Notes under the pieces: model-generated
What the model was told of the DNA's origin: nothing
Seen by the model: only the letters and a program-made list of their open reading frames with translations
The model's database searches: none
Position numbers and translations under genes: made by a program
Shown here: positions 10,418-21,400 of the stretch, piece by piece
How positions within the stretch are numbered: the first letter of the stretch is position 1
Layout: each line of letters begins with the position of its first letter
DNA from: Pigoraptor vietnamica
Lineage: Eukaryota; Opisthokonta; Filasterea
Reading direction: 5' to 3'
Length of the DNA stretch: 40,592 nucleotides
Assembly (NCBI GenBank): GCA_943704525.1
Contig: CALSCQ010002045.1
Coordinates: 1-40,592, forward strand

Positions 10418-12340
10418 GCGCGTACCTTGTGCATCTGTTCCGACTTGTTCAACTTCTCGTAGAGCTGCGCGTGGTGGATGGCGAGCCCGCAGAACGCCGC
10501 AAACGCAGCAAACAGCCGCTCGTCCGTCGCCGTAAAATGCCCCCCAATCTTATTCACCATCTGCGCGACGCCAATGATGGTGTCGCCGTTGCGAATCGGC
10601 ATGCAGAGGATCGTTTGCGTCCGATAGCCCGTCTGCAAGTCCACAGCCTTGTTGAAGCGCGCATCCGCGTAGGCGTCCCCAATATTCAGCACTTCGCCCG
10701 TCGTCGCCACGTGACCGGCAATGCCCTTGCTGAGGGGGAATCGCACCGCGTCGTCGGCAGGGGAAAATACAGAACCACGCGCGGGCGCACCCGCAGACGC
10801 CGTCGAAAGTTTCTGCGCCACAGGCTGCGGTATGCTGTGTAAGGACATATCGGGCCGCCCCCTCCCCAGCGCCGCCGATGCCAGGTCGTCAGCCATGGCC
10901 GTGACCACGTCGTCCGATTCGAGCGTCTCTTCGGCGCTGTCCTGCCCAAGCGAGTTGACGTTGAACACGCGAGAGTAGAGCTCTTGCGAGAGCTCGTCGA
11001 CGAGGAATATCGAGCACCGGTCCGCGTGGACGAGCTGTCGCGCGTGGTTCATGATCTTGCGCAGCAGCTTGTCGAGATCAAACACGCCGCCCCCCTCAAA
11101 CATCGACCGGATGGTCGTGAGGAGAAGCGCCGTGTTGCGCGCGTGCAGGCGCATCTCGGCGAGCGCCCGCACATTTCGCAAGAGCGTCTCGCAGTGCGAA
11201 ATGGCGTTGAGCACGAGCGACTCGTCCTCCGCTGAGAAACAATCCGCGCCCCGCTTGTCGAACATCTCGCAGACGCCCAGCAGTTCCACCTCCCCACTCG
11301 CGTCCTCCGCCGGCGAAGCAAAGCCCTCGTCCGTCGCATCGCTCGAGTTGTGGCTCGCGCGTTCCACACGTCCCGAACCGGAGACGAGGCGTCCCGTTCG
11401 CTGTGACGACACGGCCCGCGTGAGCGCGTTGAGCGATGGCGACGACTGCGCCTTCTGCGCCGCCCACAGCGGAATGCACATGATCGACCGCCGCGTGGAC
11501 CCCGCACCAACGAGCTCCCCGCGCCCCAGCCGCAACCGCATGCCAGACTCGGCGACCTTCCCACACACGCCGTGCCCAAACGCAATCGTGTCCGGCGGGT
11601 CCACCTTCAACACCGCGCCCGTCGAACTGTACAGCGCCGACCCAGAGCCGTTGCCTGTGCCGTGCCCCCCATTCGCAGCCGCGACAGACTCGCGCGATTG
11701 GAACGCCGTCCCCGACCGCAGAGGCTCGTTTCCCTTTCGCGCGACCACGAGGTGCAGCTTGCGTGCGGCGATATCGGCAGCGTACAGCGCAAAGCCCGCC
11801 GCATTCACGGCGCGCGCGACCGTGTTGAGGAGGCCGCCCAGCAACCTGTTGCCGTCCGAGGGGTCGCAGACGCCCTTCCACACGTGCTTGAGGAGGTCCA
11901 TCTCGGGATCCATGACGGGAAGACCAGCAAGCGCAATCGAACCTTCGTCTGCGCGAAGTGGAAGCGCACAACACTGTCAGAGAAAATGAACGGAACGCAC
12001 AAGGCGCAACAATTCGTGGCGCATATGCAACAGAATGCACGAACGAGGGAGACACCACACGCACGCACACGCACGCACACGAACCTGAGTGCTTGACGGG
12101 CGTTACGGGCTGCTCCGTCCCCGGCGCCGCCGCAGGCACCGGCTCAGGCTGTGTCGTGTCGGCCGTCAGCAGCTTGTGCCGAAGCCGGAGGAAGCGGGCA
12201 CGCACGCGCTCGGGGCTGCCGCAGTCCACCAAAAAGTCGTCGACAAAGTCGGGGTTGTCCTCGAGCCATTTGCGCATCTTTTTGCGCTCTGCGGGACGGA
12301 ACGACGGCACACGCATGAGTGAGTGTTGGGAGAGGGCCAT
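9006..12340 (-). CDS. Cyclic-nucleotide phosphodiesterase with tandem GAF domains (PDE5/6/11-like)
   Basis: Four exons: 12340-12085, 11948-10426, 10239-9927 and 9748-9006. All GT-AG phases agree and give 944 residues. The N-terminus has RKWLEDNPDFVDDF (about residues 23-36), like the N-terminal segment of PDE5/6/11 proteins. GAF-A spans roughly 105-350, with a Ser/Arg-rich insertion and a NKFDE-like DKR..FSAEDE signature near 316-328. GAF-B spans roughly 370-585, with a clear NKIGGHFTATDE signature near 551. The catalytic domain (about 610-940) has YHNWTHAFN at 693-701, metal-binding HDLDHRGTNN from 734, LEHHHF, and the purine-binding Gln in QMQIGFIDF. It hydrolyses cAMP and/or cGMP, probably with allosteric cyclic-nucleotide binding to a GAF domain. 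Substrate preference cannot be read directly. Intron 2 holds a long GT/CG tract. Confidence 0.93.
10326..10422. repeat. (CA)n followed by (CG)n, in PDE intron 2
   Basis: About 38 CA dinucleotides run straight into about ten CG dinucleotides. The CG end abuts the splice donor of the minus-strand gene (exon ends at 10426, donor GTACGCGCG), so the intron begins with (CG)n then (TG)n on the sense strand. Confidence 0.95.
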
Positions 12341-13488
12341 TGCCAGACCGTTGAGACGAACAACGCAAGGGCAGTGACAGAGTTGAACTCAAGTCACACA
12401 AAGCGGACTCTCTGGCGCGCGTGTGTGTGAGAGGGTGATGAACGGTGAAACGAGAGAGTGGCCCCCACCTTGCTCAGTGGGACCGACGCGGTTATCCCGC
12501 GACACACCGCACCCCATCCTCTCAAGGAGGGGCGCCGGCGGCAGCGGAAGGTCTCTAATGTGCCCACAGACGCAAGCGGTCCCTCAGGACCCGACGCGCA
12601 TCTCCGTAAGCCTCACGCCACGAGCCATGGCGAACAGCGCGCGAGGCGCTTATGGGGGAGACGACGGAGGTCCCAACTGCCACACGATGTCCGCACCAAG
12701 AACTACCACCCAAATAACCGCAGGAGTGCGCGGGACACGCCGAACGCGGTCAGATGGAGAGGCGCTCACGATATAAAGACGAAATCAGGGCGAAAAAATG
12801 CCCCGCCGTGGAGCACGGACTGAGGAGAGTGGGGCGCTGTCGGACTGCGCAACTTCGAAATGCGGAGCTCTCCGTCCCGCTTCAACAGTCGCGATGCACT
12901 AGCCGCTACCAGCTGTGTGACTGCGTGGTACGCTCTGTGTGCGAGGGAAGGAGAAGCCAGCTGTGCGCGAATGAAAGCGTCGAAAGCGATTAAAAGCGAT
13001 TAAGACGCGCAGAAGGGGCACTGTTTTCAGCGAGTGTTTCGCTCTCTTTGTTGCGCAAGCAGGGTCAGCCGAGACTATTAATTTGAAATTGCACGAAATT
13101 AGGGGCAAAATCTGATTGCTTATCCACATTCATGTCTGCTCTGGACACTTTGATTTGCCCAAGTCGCAAAAAAATGCAAATGTAGGACACATTTTTCAAT
13201 TCATTCGGGCGTTGCGACGTATTGAATTGGTTTCTAAGGCCGGTGGTGCGTAGCAACCGGGTCTGTACTTACATATATGGCATAAAGTGTAATAATTGAC
13301 TAAATATAGGAAAATTTAGGGGAGTAAGTATTTTGGGTAAATTTTTGATCGTCACGTGCTGCGAACAACGTTGTTTCAGTGGCGGCGCCGAAATGAGATG
13401 CTTCGGGTCACTTCGTGTTCCACTCTTTCGCTGTTACACTCGCCCTTAAACACAGAGAGCGCAAGAAAGAGAGAGCGAGAGAGGGAAA
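12341..13488. other. Divergent spacer between phosphodiesterase and CCDC25
   Basis: About 1.15 kb. The half near the phosphodiesterase is GC-rich; 13060-13340 is distinctly AT-rich. A purine-rich GAGAGCGAGAGAGGG run lies just before the CCDC25 ATG. Short open frames occur (for example 12423-12776 on the plus strand), but none shows a recognisable domain or coding-like periodicity. I see no gene here. Confidence 0.5.
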
Positions 13489-14969
13489 ATGGTGTTCTAC
13501 TTTACGAGCACAGGTGTGTATGTGCTTTCAGTGGTTGAATGGTTGCGCACATCGAATTAACGTGACGTACGCATAGCGTGCACGCCGGAAATCACTCTCT
13601 ACATGGGCAAGGACAAATACGAGAGTGAGTGCCCGCCTGCGTATGTGGCTCGCTGCAGCCGTCGTTGGGACCAGTGGCGCATCTGCGCACATGTGATGTG
13701 GTGTTACGCAAGCATGGCAGTGTGTGAGTGAGTTCACTTTCTTTGGGCGACGCTTGTAGACGAAGACCTTATCAAGTATGGCTGGCCAGAAGACGTTTGG
13801 TACGTTGCCGAGTGCGTGCGTGCGACGCCAGCACGTGCGTGTGCTTATTCGCATGTCGTTTAGGTTCCACGTGGACAAGCTGTCGTCGGCGCACGTGTAC
13901 CTGCGGATGCAGCCGGGGTGGACGCTCGACACCATTCCGGAGGCGCTTGTGCAGGACTGCGCGCAGCTTACCAAAGCCAACAGCATTGAGGGTGCGTGTG
14001 TGCATGTGCCGCGAGTGTGGCGCGCATTAAAACGCGCGGCGAGATAGCGTTCATGCACACGGAGGTGGCTTACGCAAACTGCGTTGTCTCTAATGTGCGC
14101 AGGTTGCAAGCTGACGAGCGTGCAGTGGGTATCTCTCGCACTCTCAGTCGCACACTCTGACATCGTCACGTGCGCGCACGGCCTTCAACCGAGGGTCTTC
14201 CACGCACCACACTCAGTCCGAACACCTATCGTGTCGAACGGATTGGAGGGAGTGCCCATTTTCTTGCCATTCGCGTCTCAATTGCCGCACACTCGCCCGC
14301 AGAATTGTGTACACGCCGTGGTCCAACCTGAAGAAGACGGGCGACATGGATGTGGGCCAGGTCGGATTCCACAACGACAAGGAGGTGCGTCGCGCGGCGA
14401 CTGTGTAATGTTGCATGCACCCGAGCGCCCTTGGGACGCCTACGTGGCGGTTCTTGCTGCGTGGCCGCCGACATCTGTCTGTCTGCACGCACTCAGTGGC
14501 CGTGACGACGGATTGTTGTGTCCGTTGCTGGCTTGTTTCTATTGGCTCTCATGAGGACTCGTCCCTAATTCGCTCTCTGTTTCTAATCCATTCATGTGCG
14601 CGTGGGCGGTCATGCTCCCTCTCGGCCGCAGGTGCGCCGCATTAAGATTGACAAGAGCAACGAAATTGTGAACCGACTCAACAAGACGAAGCGCGAGGAC
14701 CACCCTGACCTTGCCGCACTGCGGGACGCGCGCGACCGAAAGGAGCGCGAGGACAAGAAGAAGAACATGAAGGAACAGGTGCGTGGCGCGCTCCTCGGTT
14801 GCATGCGTGCGTGCGCATTGTGGCTGTGTGTGTATGTGCGTGCGTGCGTGTGTGTGTGTGGGTGTGTGTGTGCGTGCGTGTGTATGTGTGCGTGCGTGTG
14901 TGTGTGTGTGTATGTGTGTGTGCGTGTGTATGTGTGCGTGCGTGCGTGTGTGTGTGTGTGTGTGTGTCT

Positions 14970-15000
<31 letters not shown>

Positions 15001-15212
15001 CGTGCGTGCGTAAGTGCATGGCCGCGATTACCCCGCATCGTTCCGTACCCTTACTCTCTGGCGCGCAGCAAAGGGCGGAGAAGGCCGAGCAGGAGCGGCT
15101 GGCGAAGGAGAAGGAGCTTCGGTCGTATGCGACGCTGATGAACGAGAGCAAGATGAAGACAAACACGGAAAACACAAAGTCGGTCGCACAGTACGAGGAC
15201 GACTTCATGTGA
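13489..15212 (+). CDS. CCDC25: CCDC25-family protein (NFACT-R/DUF814 domain), complete
   Basis: Eight exons: 13489-13513, 13577-13624, 13760-13799, 13864-13991, 14103-14124, 14303-14384, 14632-14778 and 15069-15212. All junctions are GT-AG with matching phase and give 211 residues; the human protein is about 208. Diagnostic stretches are MVFYFTST at the start, [56 protein letters not shown] and the acidic C-terminus YEDDFM. The N-terminal half is an NFACT-R-like domain related to Tma20/Rqc2-associated modules; the C-terminal half is a Lys/Glu-rich coiled coil. In animals CCDC25 is reported as a membrane DNA sensor, but a conserved role in protists is not established. The tiny exons (22-48 bp) escape simple frame scanning. 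Intron 7 is a long GT/CG tract. Confidence 0.95.
14826..15011. repeat. (GT)n/(GTGC)n tract in CCDC25 intron 7
   Basis: About 185 bp of GT repeats with TATGTG and GCGTGC interruptions, ending in a pure (GT)n run and then (GC)n at about 14991-15003. It fills most of the 290-bp intron. Confidence 0.95.
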
Positions 15213-15469
15213 GGCACTGCCGAGCTGCAAAAAAAAAAAGGTGAAATCCAAACGATACAACTTGCTGCAATGGCGTCCACGGCGACAGAAGAGGCAGCTA
15301 GGCCAGCTACTAAGCAACAATGGGTCGGCTTTTTGGGTTGTTTGCCAGCATAATTTTTCTCTTCGCAAACGCAATACGCAACGCGCGAACACGCGGCAAA
15401 TCTGCACGCAAACTTCAAACGCGCAACACACAAACGCGGACACACACACACAGATATTCGATGCTTCGC
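15213..15469. other. Convergent 3' spacer
   Basis: 257 bp between the CCDC25 stop and the dynein stop on the opposite strand. It carries a pure A run at about 15229-15239, just past the CCDC25 stop, and a short (AC)n run near 15439-15452. No gene is visible. Confidence 0.6.
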
Positions 15470-18400
15470 TCAATCCGTGTTGAGCACGAGGCACACGCCC
15501 TGCACAATCCAGTGGCTCGGGTGCTCCGTCGTCGAGAGGTACGACTGGAACACAAAGCCGTCGCCCATGGCCGTGCGGCGCGCCTGCGTCACGTACACGG
15601 GCGTCGTGAACGTGTTCTGCGTCTTGAGGCGGTGCGCCTCGACGGGGATGATGCGCATGACGGGCAGCTCGTCAATGATCTGCTTGGGCTTCTGGCGCAC
15701 GAGGCAGCCCTTCTCGCGGCTCCAGCCGGCGCCCTCGAGGAATAGGCCCGACACGTAGCAGCCGAGAGCGGGGCGCTCGCGCACGTCCTCAGGGGCGACC
15801 CACTCGGTCACCTGCGTGAACAGCGTCGAGCGGTCGAGCGGCCACCCGTTGATCCGGCACGCCGTCTGGACGAGCGCCGTGAGGTACGACTCGGGAATGT
15901 GGAGCCCGGACAGCCACATGACGACCGGGTCGCCCTTCTTGACCCACTCGTCGTACTGGTTGTAGCGGCGCATAAAGTGGGCCATCCAGTTGCCGAGGTT
16001 CTTGCGCGTCGACGGCGCGAGGCGGCGCCACGTGGCGGGAATGTCGCCCTTGAACAGCGCGCTTGCAATCTCGTCGAGCTCGTCGTTCATGCCAATCTCG
16101 CCCGCGAGGGCCTTCTGGAGGTCCGCGAGCGTGACCGACATGCGCGTGACGAGGCGGTTCCAGCGCTCAATCTCCTGCAGCAGGACGACTTGCGTCGGCT
16201 TCGGCGTGCCCATCGCGCGGCTGATCTTCTGGAGGTCAAACAGCTCGGGCAGCTTCGTCTGGATGTCCTTGGCGATCGTCGCAATGAACGACTCGCGCGT
16301 GACGCCGCCGGACCCGTCGCCCGAGCGCGGCTGGAGGTCGATGAGGTTGCGCCACATCTCCTTGACCGCGTTCGTGAGGTACCCAATCTCCGCGTTGATG
16401 TGGAGGCCAAACACCTCGGGAGAGTTCGAGAGGGGCAGCGACTCGATGTAGTCCGTGTAGACCGACTTGGGGCCGTTCGCGGGGACGGCATACTCGACCT
16501 CGGCGTTCTTGTAAAAGCGGAAGGGCTGGAAGGCGTCAAAGAGGAACTCGCCCATGTACTCGTCGAGGTACGTCATGAGGACGCGGCGGTCCCAGCTGTC
16601 CGTCACACGGCCGCCGTACATCGCCTCGCCGATAAGGTACCGCAGCGAGCCCCACGGCATGCGCGTGTCGGCGTTGTCGTGGGCCTTGGTCAGGTACGTC
16701 TCGAGGAGCATCAGCGACACGCGGAAGTCCGACTCGTTGAAGTCGTAGGGCACGTTCCACCCGATCTTGCCGTACTTGCGGCGCTCCTGGACGACCGCGT
16801 GGAAGAAGGCGAGCACATACACGAGCGGCTTGAACGCCTCGTGCGGGCACCGCTCGAGCACGTCCTCCGACACGCGCGTGTAGCTGCCGCGCAGGTTGAG
16901 CTTGAGGCCGTTCGGGGGCTCCGTGACGACCTTGAGCGACCGCTGGAGAATGCCGATCGGGAAGCGCTCCGTGGGCTCCGTCGTGAGCCAGAGGCGGAAG
17001 TCCGGGTGCGGCTTCTCCAGCTTCTCGATGATGCGCTCGAGCTGCTGCAGCCAGTCGACGAGCAGGTGGCAGTTCTGGAGCATCAGCCACTGCCCGCGCG
17101 TGATCGCAGTCTCGAGCAGCTGCAACGCGACAGGTCCCTGGCCCTGGCCGAGCGACACAAACTTGAGACGCGTGTTGAAGCCCAGGCTGTCAGCGAGCTT
17201 GAGGAGGTCCGTCGCGGGGTCGGAACCCGGGCTGAGGATGAACACGACGGGCGTCAGCGCCGTCGTCTGCGAGTAGATCTGCTGGAAGTCGAGGACCGGG
17301 GGAGTCACGTAGCGCTCGCCGAGACGCCGGATGACAAAGTTGATGAACGCCGGCTGCACGCGGTCCACGCGGAGGCACTTGAGCAGGCACAGCCGCTGGA
17401 AGTCCGACACGGCCGCCTCGTACTTGAGCGGGAAGGGCGCGCTCTCGGGCGACTCGAGCGCGTACCACTTGTGCCACTCGGCCTCGTGGCGCTCAATGTC
17501 CTCGGGGAGCGACGCGAAGACCGTCCCGATCGTCGCGAGGCGCAGCACGTCGTTCCAGCCAGAGTCCGGCAGCCACGCCGGGAACGGGTTGTTGCGGTTC
17601 GAGCGCGCGAGCGAAATGTTGCCCTTGAGGAAAAAGTCGAGCTCCTCGGCGTCCATCTCGCCCTCGGCCTGCATCAGCTTGGTCGTCATGTGGAACGAGA
17701 ACATGAGCTTGTGGGCCTCAAACAGGCCCGTGCACGCGTAGTTGTACACGTTCGTCGTCAGCGCGTCCGTAATGTTCTCCAGGCGCTTCGGCAGGATCGG
17801 GTTCGGCATCGACCGCTTGAGCGACAGGTCGAAGATCTCGAGGTACGACGCCAGCGAGTACTGGTACATCGGGTTGATCGCCGAGAGCTCCGCAATGGCA
17901 AAGAAGAGGACGGCGCCGCGCTTGGCCGCCGGGCGATACTCGTCGCGCGCCGTCTCAATCTCCTTCGACGTCGAGTGCGCCTTGCGCAGCTTCTCGCCAA
18001 TGTCGTCCGCCTTGGCCTTGGTCTCCTCGAGCGTCGCGATGAGCTCGGCGTTGTCGAGCATGTTGCCGCTCGAGTTGGCGAGCTCTCGGAGAAGGAGGTC
18101 CTCGAGGTCCTTGAGCAGCGACTTGTTGACGCTCATCTCGTGGACGAGGCGCTCGCGCTCCTCCTGGAGCTCCTTGCGCTCGAACCCGACGACAATGTTG
18201 AGCAGCTGGTCCTCGAGGCCCTTGGGCGTCACCGTGTAGTTGATCACCATCGTCTTGCCAAAGACCGCCGGCGAGTAGTTCGGGTTCGCGAGCTTCGTCG
18301 TGAGGTAGAGGCGGAAGTTGGGGTCAAAGTCGACCTGCTTGTCGCCGAGCATAATGTACTGGCGGCCGGCCTCGGTGCGCACGTTCTTCTCGAGGACGGG

Positions 18401-21400
18401 ATCGATGACAGGGTCAATGTACTCGTCGACGTTCTTGAAGAGGAAGGGGAAGCCGTACGTCATGGCCATCTCCAGCTGCTTCAAAAAGTCGCCGTCCTGG
18501 AACGTGCACACCTTGAGCCCGTTCGGCCCCTCCTTCTTGCGGATCCAGTTGATCGCCTGCTGCTGCGGGTCGATGCACAGCGGCCACCGGTTCGCGCGCG
18601 TCGTGAGGATGCCGTTCTGCACCGAGAGCTCGTCCGACGGGAGGCCCTCCGACGCCCACTTGCTGATCTCGACGTCGTTCGTGAGGAGGCTCTCGAGCAA
18701 AAACGGCGTCGACATCGGCACCTCCTTCTCGCGCAGGTCCGCCTGCCACTCCTCGTAGACCATCCGCTGCCGGAACTCCCACGTGAACGCGCCCGTGTAG
18801 CTGAGGAAGCCAGCCGACAGCAGGCAGTCGCCGAGGAGTCGCTCGCGGCTCGCCTTGAGTTCCTCGAGCTCGAACTTCCAGCGCACCTTCTCCGAGCCGA
18901 GGCCCGAGATGAGCTTCTCCGCGGCGAGGAGTCGGCGCTCCATGAGCTCGGCCTCCGCCTTGAGCGACCGCTGCTCCGACGTCGCCTTCTCGTAGTCCTC
19001 GCCGAGCTTCGCGAGGTCGTGCTGCAGGCGCTTGACCTCCGCCTGGATGATCTGGAGGTCCTTCGTCGCAATGTGGAGATTCTTCTCGAGGCGCGCGACG
19101 GCCTGCCGCTTCGGGTTCACCGTCTTGGCGACCGAGCAGTAGCCCATGATGGCCTCGACGAACTGGAGCATTCCGGAGCCCGCCGCCGAGATCTCGCGCA
19201 TGCGATCCACCGTCGTGTCGAGGTCCTTGAGGAACTGCTTGACCGTCTTCTGCTGCTGGTTCGAGATGGCGTCGACGTCGAGGTTCATCAGTTGCGTGCG
19301 GAAGTCCGGCGCGGCCATCATCGACTTGGCGCTCTTCCACGAGACCTCCTTGATGTTGCGCAGCACGAGGATGCACTCGCACACCTTCTGCACCTCCATC
19401 GGCGGCTTCGCAAACGAGCGCACCTCGGTAATGTCAGAGTTCGACAGGTTCTGCAGAGCGAGACGCGCCTGCTCGAGCGCCGGGAGGGCCTCCGCCAGCG
19501 CCGCCTCGGCCTCCGCCTTCTCGCGCGAGATCTCCTGGTTCTGCGTCGCGAGCTCGGCCTCCTTCGCGATCGCCGCCTCCTTCTTCGTCTCGGCCTCCTT
19601 CGTGTTCGAGCTGATCTTCTCGAGGAGCGCGTTGCACGCCTGCGTCTTCTCGTTCACGGCGACCTTCTGCACCTTCAGCTTCTCCTCGAGCTCCTTGATC
19701 TGCTCGCTCGCCTCGATCAGCTTCGTGAGACCCGACCCGAGGCGCCGGCACTGCTGCTCAATCGACTGCCGGTTCTCGCGGAGGAGCGACAGGTAGTTGT
19801 TGACGTAGTCGAGGTAGTTCTTCGGCGTCACGTAGTTGGTGCGCCGCAGGCGTTGCTGGTACTCGCGGCTGTACTCGGCGACCGACAGGTGCACCTTGAC
19901 CATGTGCATGATCACAGACTCGCGGCGCTCGCCGGGCACGTGCTCCTCGCTGACAAACACGTCCGCGACCGACCGCAGCGCCTGCTCGGGCCACGGCGTG
20001 AACCAGTCAATGACCGTGTTGTTGACGAGGCCCGGGAAGTTGCGGCAGCGCTGGCGGAGCGTGTCGCCGACGGGCGACATGGCGAGCGCAATGTGGAGGT
20101 TGTCGGCGCACTTCTCGACAAAGAACGACCAGCAGTTGTCCTTGGTCGGGTTGATGCCCTTCGCGGCGACCTCGTCGCGGATCGCGTTGATGATCGTCTC
20201 CGTCTCGTCGGGCTCGTACAGCGCAGGGACCATGCCCGAGGTGAGCATGTTGTTGATCATCTCGAGGAACGACTCGCGCGCGACCTGCGCATCGCCAAAG
20301 AGGAAGAGCACGCGCTTGTTCTCCGTGCCGACGAGCGTGTAGAGCTTCTTCAGGTCCTCCTTGAACTCGGCCTCGCCGTACCCGCGCACCAGCGTAATCT
20401 CAAACATCTGGTAGCCGCACGTGAACGCCGACAGCCGAGCGAGCGACGACCGCCCGCTGCCGCCGACACCCACGAGCAGGGCGTGGCCGCGCGCCATCGT
20501 GATGATGCGCGTGATGCGCGTGAGGTGCTCGATGGCGTCGTCGAACAGAACGAGGTTCATCGGGGAGCGCTTGTCGTTGTACTCCTGAAGAATCTCCTCA
20601 AACACGGGCTTCACCGTCTCGTAACCGTCGACGTCCTCGTACAGGCGGAGCGCGCCGGGCTCGAGCGCGCGGCGGTAGTCCCCAAAGAGGATCGGGTTGC
20701 GCGCGGCGTACTCGGCGGCGTCCGGGAAGAACTCGCCAATCGCGACGCCGACGCGGCCCTGCACAAACGCGCGGTCCTCGTCGCTCACGAGGCGGTCGTG
20801 GAACACGCGGAGGCACTCGTTGCGCCACAGGCGGACAATGTGCGACGTCGTCGGGAAGCAGTCGACCGTCGCCTTCGTGAGGCCCTCGTACACGCGGCTG
20901 AGGTCGCGCAGGTTGAAGATGTAGTGGAACTTGGACGGCGTCGGCGGGAGCTGGTTCACAATCTCGCCGTACAGGCGCAGCGTGGCCTCGGTGATCTTGC
21001 CGGCGACGCCCGAGATCTCCGAGCTGAAGGGCTTGAGGTGCTCCGTGAGAATCGTCGTGTAGATGTGGCGGAGCGCGCTCTCGGACGGGAACGTCACGTT
21101 GAACACGCTGAAGAGCGAGAGGAAGCGCGGGTCCACCATGTTGCGCCCACCGCCCGGCGTCGCCATCGCGGCGACAAACTGCACATCCCGGAGGTACTTC
21201 CAGTTGAGGTCCTTGCCGCGATCGTAGAGGCCACCGCGGTCGATGAGCAGCTTGAGCAGCGCAATCGGCTGCTGCGTGCCGTACGTGTCGATCGACGGCA
21301 TCGAGAGATCGTCGATGAACACGAGCATGCGCTTGCCGGCGGGCGGCCCAAAGCTGTCCTTGGTGCGCTTCTCCACGTTCGCCTCGAGGTTCTTCTGCAC

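Noticed and set aside
10326-10422. CRISPR-like or other functional array
   Set aside because: Pure dinucleotide repeats without spacers; a eukaryotic microsatellite.
12423-12823. Overlapping plus-strand frames of about 117-121 codons in the PDE/CCDC25 spacer
   Set aside because: Low-information composition, no family features, and two frames of equal length overlap each other.
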